From Phoronis ovalis (taxonomy: Eukaryota > Phoronida > Phoronidae), in NCBI GenBank assembly GCA_028565635.1, contig JAOXYB010049303.1, positions 1-11,906 of the forward strand: DNA of 11,906 nt. The letters are read 5' to 3'. A program made the translations under genes and the position numbers. Position 1 is the first letter of the stretch, and each line of letters begins with the position of its first letter. Shown piece by piece: positions 1 through 11,906 of this stretch. A model generated the notes under the pieces. That model saw only the letters and a program-made list of their open reading frames with translations. It was not told the origin of the DNA and searched no databases.

Positions 1-921
1 TTTCATGCTTAAATGAATCATTTAGTGGTGTTAATGTGGAGAATCAGATCTGTTCCCCATTACCAGCTGGATGAACTAGCTCTTTAAGGTTTGCCAGCCA
101 GCCAGACTCATCTGGGGAACAGATATTATGGGGAACAGACTCGGTGGGTGCTTCCGTATTAACATGGACTGATTGTTCACCATCAGAGGAACCATTCATA
201 AAATTATTGACACACAATTGGCACCAAATTGTTCGACCACAGCAGAAATCCCACACATAGGTGCCCTTTTGACCTATTTATGTCTCAGAGTGCTCCAAAA
301 TATAGTTCTCAAATATTTGCCAATTTCATGTCTCAAATATCTCTTACTAATTATTATCCAATTAATTTCTCCCACAGAAGGAGTCCAAGTAACAAAATAA
401 CTACCAATATCCTGACAATTATCCTGGCAAGTAGGAGAAAAAAATTTATATGTTAAATGGCCCCATAGGGGGAGACTCCTGCAAGTAAATACTGTTTTTT
501 TCTCAAAACCTGCAATTTTTGACATAAATATGTAAATTCCATTTTTTTGAAATCTGTGAAAAATTTTGAAACAGACAACGCTATGTTATATCAACATAAG
601 ACCTGTTTTGCTGACGAATATCAGAGAATCAAACAGAAATGAAAAATCATCTTTTAACTGTTAATTCTGCAACAATTGATAAACAAGAAAGAAAAAGTAT
701 ATTCTGGTAAAATGCACAAACATACATTTGTTGTATGAAACCAATGTTGAGATTGAAAACTCTGACATGCTGGGAAATCAGAATACATGTCTTAAGACGT
801 GCAGAACCATCATATAACACTTATTCTGAGCTTGCCTTTGTGAAATATTTTCATACAGTAGTGTTCTTAAAAGTATATTTCTTTCAAGATATCAGTTATT
901 AAAGATATTTTTCTGTTTTAG
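1..921. other. Upstream flank, probably DZANK1 intron; no supported gene
   Basis: No exon of the downstream gene could be identified here. The first recognised exon begins with two bases of a split codon, so an upstream exon must exist, and this stretch is most simply the 3' part of the intron before it. The last bases (TATTTTTCTGTTTTAG) form a good pyrimidine-rich acceptor at 920-921. The only other structure seen is a set of short GGGGAACAGA repeats near the left edge. A 70-codon minus-strand open frame at 44-256 has no recognisable domain. Confidence 0.5.
48..139. repeat. Short inverted and direct repeats of a TCTGTTCCCCAT unit
   Basis: ATCTGTTCCCCA at 48-59 is the exact reverse complement of TGGGGAACAGAT at 112-123. 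TCTGTTCCCCAT at 49-60 is the exact reverse complement of ATGGGGAACAGA at 128-139. The right side therefore carries two direct copies of the unit, 17 bases apart, and the left side one inverted copy. The exact 12-base matches are clear, but what they belong to is unknown; they may be a fragment of an element that extends left of the window. Confidence 0.55.
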
Positions 922-9225
<8,304 letters not shown>

Positions 9226-10135
9226 GTAAGTACCTGTTAGACTATAGATTCAAAAAAAAATTCGTTAAAGATGATTATGACACACTTTTAACATACAGCT
9301 TAGATTTTATATTGTGTGTGAATGTCAGGAATAAATTAAGTTGTTAAACATAGGGTGTCTGAATGCTGATGGTTATTTGTGTGTTTACATATAAAATATA
9401 TAGTCATTCTGCATATGTAGGTCATATTAAATATAAAATAAACAGTAATTTCGAAGAAAAACATAAATAAAAATTTCCAATCAGTAAGGAAAAATCATAT
9501 AGGGTAAGACTATAGATCCAGTTGGATACAATAAAATGTTGTGAAATACTTGAAAATAGAAAGTCAATGTACTTAAGCAAACATTTCAATCTATTGCTAA
9601 ACTTTCTTTTAAAGATTACCTAGTTCTAACATATTACATTTAATTGTTACACTGCAGCAGGAAAATGTTTAAAGTGGATAATTAACTCATTATTGATTTC
9701 AGCTACTGTTGACAAAATGTCTACAAAATTAATCTATATGAAGATTTTATGTCAATATATGGTTTCTAAGTTACATAGCTAAAGTAAAATGTATTAATTA
9801 ATAATTGAGACCACTAGAAATGTATGAGCCAAAGTTTGAAAATGACAGTTAGTTTTGAAGAAGGAAATATTGAGCGTACTATATTTTAAATTTTTTTAAA
9901 TCATTTTACTCTTTTGTAAAAATAGCTCGTCAACTAGAAAAACCTCTCCTGAATGTCACGGGAATATCTTTACAATATGTTCCTGTATTACCGTTAGCAT
10001 ATTTACTTACATTTTTGTATATTTGACCTTAACGTCCCCCCAATGACAAGCTGAAAAGTAGGTCAGATGTAGGCCTGATTTTAATGCTAAGGACATAAAA
10101 CAGAAGTGTAAGATAGACACTTTGTTCTGGTTAAA
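9226..10135 (+). other. Start of the next intron; nothing recognised
   Basis: This AT-rich stretch begins with the GTAAGT donor of the preceding exon. No ankyrin-like exon, open frame or clear repeat was found here on either strand. Confidence 0.6.
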
Positions 10136-10249
10136 ATGTCTTTAAAGAATGTGCCAGTATATATTCAAGGAATGATCGAGGAGGTTTTCCGACAGAATGG
10201 ATATTATAATGCTGACATTTGTAATGAGCTAGGTGTAAGAAAAAAGTAG
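10136..10249 (+). CDS. Short open frame, possible first exon of an unrecognised small gene
   Basis: An ATG with A at -3 opens a 37-codon frame reading MSLKNVPVYIQGMIEEVFRQ, then NGYYNADICNELGVRKK and a TAG at 10247-10249. An in-frame TAA lies at 10109-10111. The composition (amphipathic MIEEVFRQ helix, balanced residues) looks more protein-like than other frames nearby. Donor-like sites inside it, G|GTGTAA at 10233 or GGT|GTAAGA at 10235, are phase-compatible with the open segment at 10975-11147. No family is recognised. It could be a small gene lying within or after DZANK1, a remnant, or chance. Confidence 0.3.
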   Translation: MSLKNVPVYIQGMIEEVFRQNGYYNADICNELGVRKK

Positions 10250-10429
10250 TAACAATCACCATTGTTTATAGGGCATATGTAGTCAGATTAATTTTCTTTA
10301 TTTTGGTAAAATTCGTTTTGTAGGTAAATAACGATATATAATTGTCATACTCTTCTGTTCTAAATAGTTCGCACCTCTTTCCCTATAACTTAATAGCCCC
10401 TAGTAGTAATTCTACTTAAAACTGTTTTG

Positions 10430-10633
10430 TACCTTAATTAGGCTTAGCTGTTCAACATCACACATGGGGGGGGGGGGCGGTATCTCACAGTTTGAAAAAT
10501 GTCTTAGGATTTGCTTCCTGTTGCATTTGTTGAGCAATTATGCATCAGGAATTAATTGATATTGAAGTAGGGTATGATTATTATGGTGTTAAAAAGGATA
10601 TGTAGCCTTTGATGACTTATACCTTAATTAGGC
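10430..10633 (+). repeat. 14-base direct repeat TACCTTAATTAGGC
   Basis: TACCTTAATTAGGC occurs exactly at 10430-10443 and again at 10620-10633, 190 bases apart. The second copy lies inside the small inverted-repeat element. The pair may mark a local duplication or the edge of an insertion. Confidence 0.6.
10466..10477 (+). repeat. Run of 12 G
   Basis: Twelve consecutive G residues follow CACAT and precede CGG, in otherwise AT-rich sequence. The exact length should be treated with caution, since such runs are prone to sequencing and replication slippage. Confidence 0.9.
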
Positions 10634-10725
10634 AATACCACATGCTTTGCTTGAATTCAAACCTATTTTACATGCTCTCATCACAGATATAATCATCAAA
10701 GGATACCTATCCTTGTCAATCATAC
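10571..10725. mobile_element. Small inverted-repeat (foldback) element
   Basis: GGATATGTAGCCTTTGATGA at 10596-10615 matches the reverse complement of 10693-10712 at 18 of 20 positions. An outer GTATGATT (10572-10579) pairs with AATCATAC (10718-10725), with unequal spacers of 16 and 5 bases. The interior of about 77 bases has no coding frame. The shape fits a short MITE or foldback remnant. No target-site duplication was established. Confidence 0.6.
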
Positions 10726-10974
10726 TGCATAATGTGCAACCTCACATGACTTACTAGTTCACAACCAGGTTTCTTGATCAACTGATTTATTTTCTGCAGA
10801 TGTCGCCAATTAATATAATTCATGAAACAATAACCTAACTGTGCTTACTTGACATAAAAATGTAGCTCAGTAAAAAAAGATGACAATCCTGTTAGAGGTG
10901 AGATTTTTTGTTTATATACTATGTTTCTGATGATCAATATTTTGGGGTCAGGGTTTATGTTTACATCTGCATAG

Positions 10975-11147
10975 AGACATGTTGCATGACTCAGAAGCCA
11001 CTTGAAACGAGGCCTGTGATTGGAATGATTTCAGAAAATTTCCCAAATCAGAAGACTACAATCACTAGAGGTCAAATACACAGAGTTGCCACAGGGTTCA
11101 TCCAGAGAATATATGAAGAGACAATCTCTGCATTCGGTTTATGCTAG
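10975..11147 (+). CDS. Candidate terminal exon of an unrecognised gene or alternative 3' end
   Basis: After an acceptor-like GTTTACATCTGCATAG, two bases (AG) and 56 codons remain open to TAG at 11145-11147, with AATAAA 59 bases further on. The frame reads TCCMTQKPLETRPVIGMISE and later TRGQIHRVATGFIQRIYEET, ending ISAFGLC. A second acceptor, ATGACTCAG|AAG, at 10994 would start it in phase 0 at KPLETRPVIG. That would allow joining either to the open segment at 10136 or to the phase-0 end of the last DZANK1 exon. It bears no resemblance to ankyrin repeats, and no family was recognised. Coding status is uncertain. Confidence 0.3.
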
Positions 11148-11205
11148 AAAAATGGTTTTGTAATTTTATTATTATTATTACATAATACTGGAGATAACAT
11201 TGATT

Positions 11206-11211
11206 AATAAA
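11206..11211 (+). promoter_or_regulatory. Possible polyadenylation signal AATAAA
   Basis: AATAAA lies 59 bases after the stop of the open segment ending at 11147. In AT-rich sequence this hexamer is common by chance, so it supports a terminal exon only in combination with that frame. Confidence 0.3.
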
Positions 11212-11659
11212 TTATATAAAATGATGATACTATAACTAAACTTCTACAAATTCTGTATATAGTAAATAATCTATTTATATAAGGTCCCCAAATACTTTTA
11301 AAAAATCACAATAATTAGTGGAACTTACTAAAAACTTTAAACAAGCCACCAAAAATTATGTTATTCAATAAGTATTACTGGTAAAATGTAATGCTGGCAG
11401 AAATTGGATGCTAGAGGTGAAGACTGCAATTTTTAAACACTTCACACAATAATTTGAAAAAACCAATATGAATGTCAAAGTTTCAAAAAACATCTATTTT
11501 GTGTGAAGAAAATGTAATGCGGATTTTTCATGAATTTTTATTTAAACAGTGATGTGGGTCTAGCTTAGCCTTAATAGCTATGCCAGTACTATTTCTATGC
11601 TTAAATAAGCAAACTAACTTTTCATAATCCTGTTAATAAAAAAAATTAAATTCATAGTT
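11212..11659. other. Non-coding AT-rich stretch; nothing recognised
   Basis: No open frame, splice-flanked ankyrin-like segment, RNA gene or repeat could be supported between the AATAAA and the next dispersed repeat. Confidence 0.6.
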
Positions 11660-11906
11660 TTATTATGCCCATCCACCATAGTGGCTGGGCATATAGTTGT
11701 AGCGAAGGCGTCGTTGTCGTTGTTGTTGTCGTATGTAACACTTTCTTTGTCTCGCGATAACAGCTTCAGTTTTTATCCAATCAGTTTCATATTCAGTACA
11801 GGGTAAATACAGGTCAAAGTGCGGGTCTCTTTACTTTTGACCTTGATTACTTCCAATATGGCCGACTGGTGGCCATGTTTGTTCCCGAGAGGGCACATAA
11901 CGTTGC
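11660..11906 (+). repeat. Dispersed repeat with TGCCCA...TGGGCA hairpin, copy 3, cut by the window end
   Basis: The hairpin at 11666-11691 has TGCCCA/TGGGCA outer arms, a T-C mismatch, a CCAC/GTGG inner stem and a CATA loop. A GTC/GTT trinucleotide run follows at about 11709-11732. Next come GTAACACTTTCTTTGTCTCG, CGATAACAGCTTCAGT, CAGTTTCATATTCAGTACAG, GGTAAATACAGGTCAAAGTG, TTACTTCCAATATGGCCG, and CATGTTTGTTCCCGAGAGGG with CACATAACG at the edge. The block order matches 8258-8490, and the interior matches 8643-8735. Confidence 0.85.

Noticed and set aside
10975-11147. Assignment to the Tctex-type dynein light chain family because of the SAFGL ending
   Set aside because: Only five C-terminal residues resemble that family; the rest of the segment does not follow its pattern.

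Overview
The window is eukaryotic DNA, almost certainly from an invertebrate animal. It is strongly AT-rich, and its coding sequence is split into short exons bounded by GT...AG introns. There are dispersed non-coding repeats but no bacterial-type gene packing. The phylum cannot be fixed from the sequence.

The main content is one plus-strand gene, an orthologue of DZANK1 (double zinc ribbon and ankyrin repeat-containing protein 1). Twelve exons between 922 and 9225 can be joined. The reading frame stays open and the phases agree across all eleven introns, giving 600 complete codons. In order they encode a chitobiase/hexosaminidase C-terminal-like beta-sandwich segment, an acidic linker and a low-complexity Ser/Gly/Arg linker. 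Five CxxC...CxxC zinc-ribbon modules follow, then a TQTVGLFYPS motif with a charged helix. A conserved central block ([42 protein letters not shown]) and a Lys-rich linker complete the visible part. The gene is cut at both ends: the start-codon exon lies left of the window, and no ankyrin-repeat exon was found before the right edge. In zebrafish, Dzank1 works with Ninl in dynein-dependent vesicle transport to the cilium, so a role in ciliary trafficking is the likely one here.

Layout: 1-921 is upstream sequence, probably intron, with no supported gene. 922-9225 holds the DZANK1 exons. The intron at 4946-5659 carries a long imperfect inverted repeat (foldback or MITE-like). The intron at 5783-6230 carries a CpG-dense patch containing a possible in-frame 51-nt cassette exon. 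The intron at 8183-9124 carries one fuller and one partial copy of a dispersed repeat that starts with a TGCCCA...TGGGCA hairpin; a third copy begins at 11660 and runs off the window. 9226-11660 holds a second small inverted-repeat element, a 12-G run, and two short open segments (10136-10249 and 10975-11147, the latter followed by AATAAA). These two could form a small unrecognised gene or alternative 3' exons; this is the least certain and most novel part of the window.

All family assignments rest on recognition by eye and memory of vertebrate DZANK1. No alignment or database search was run.
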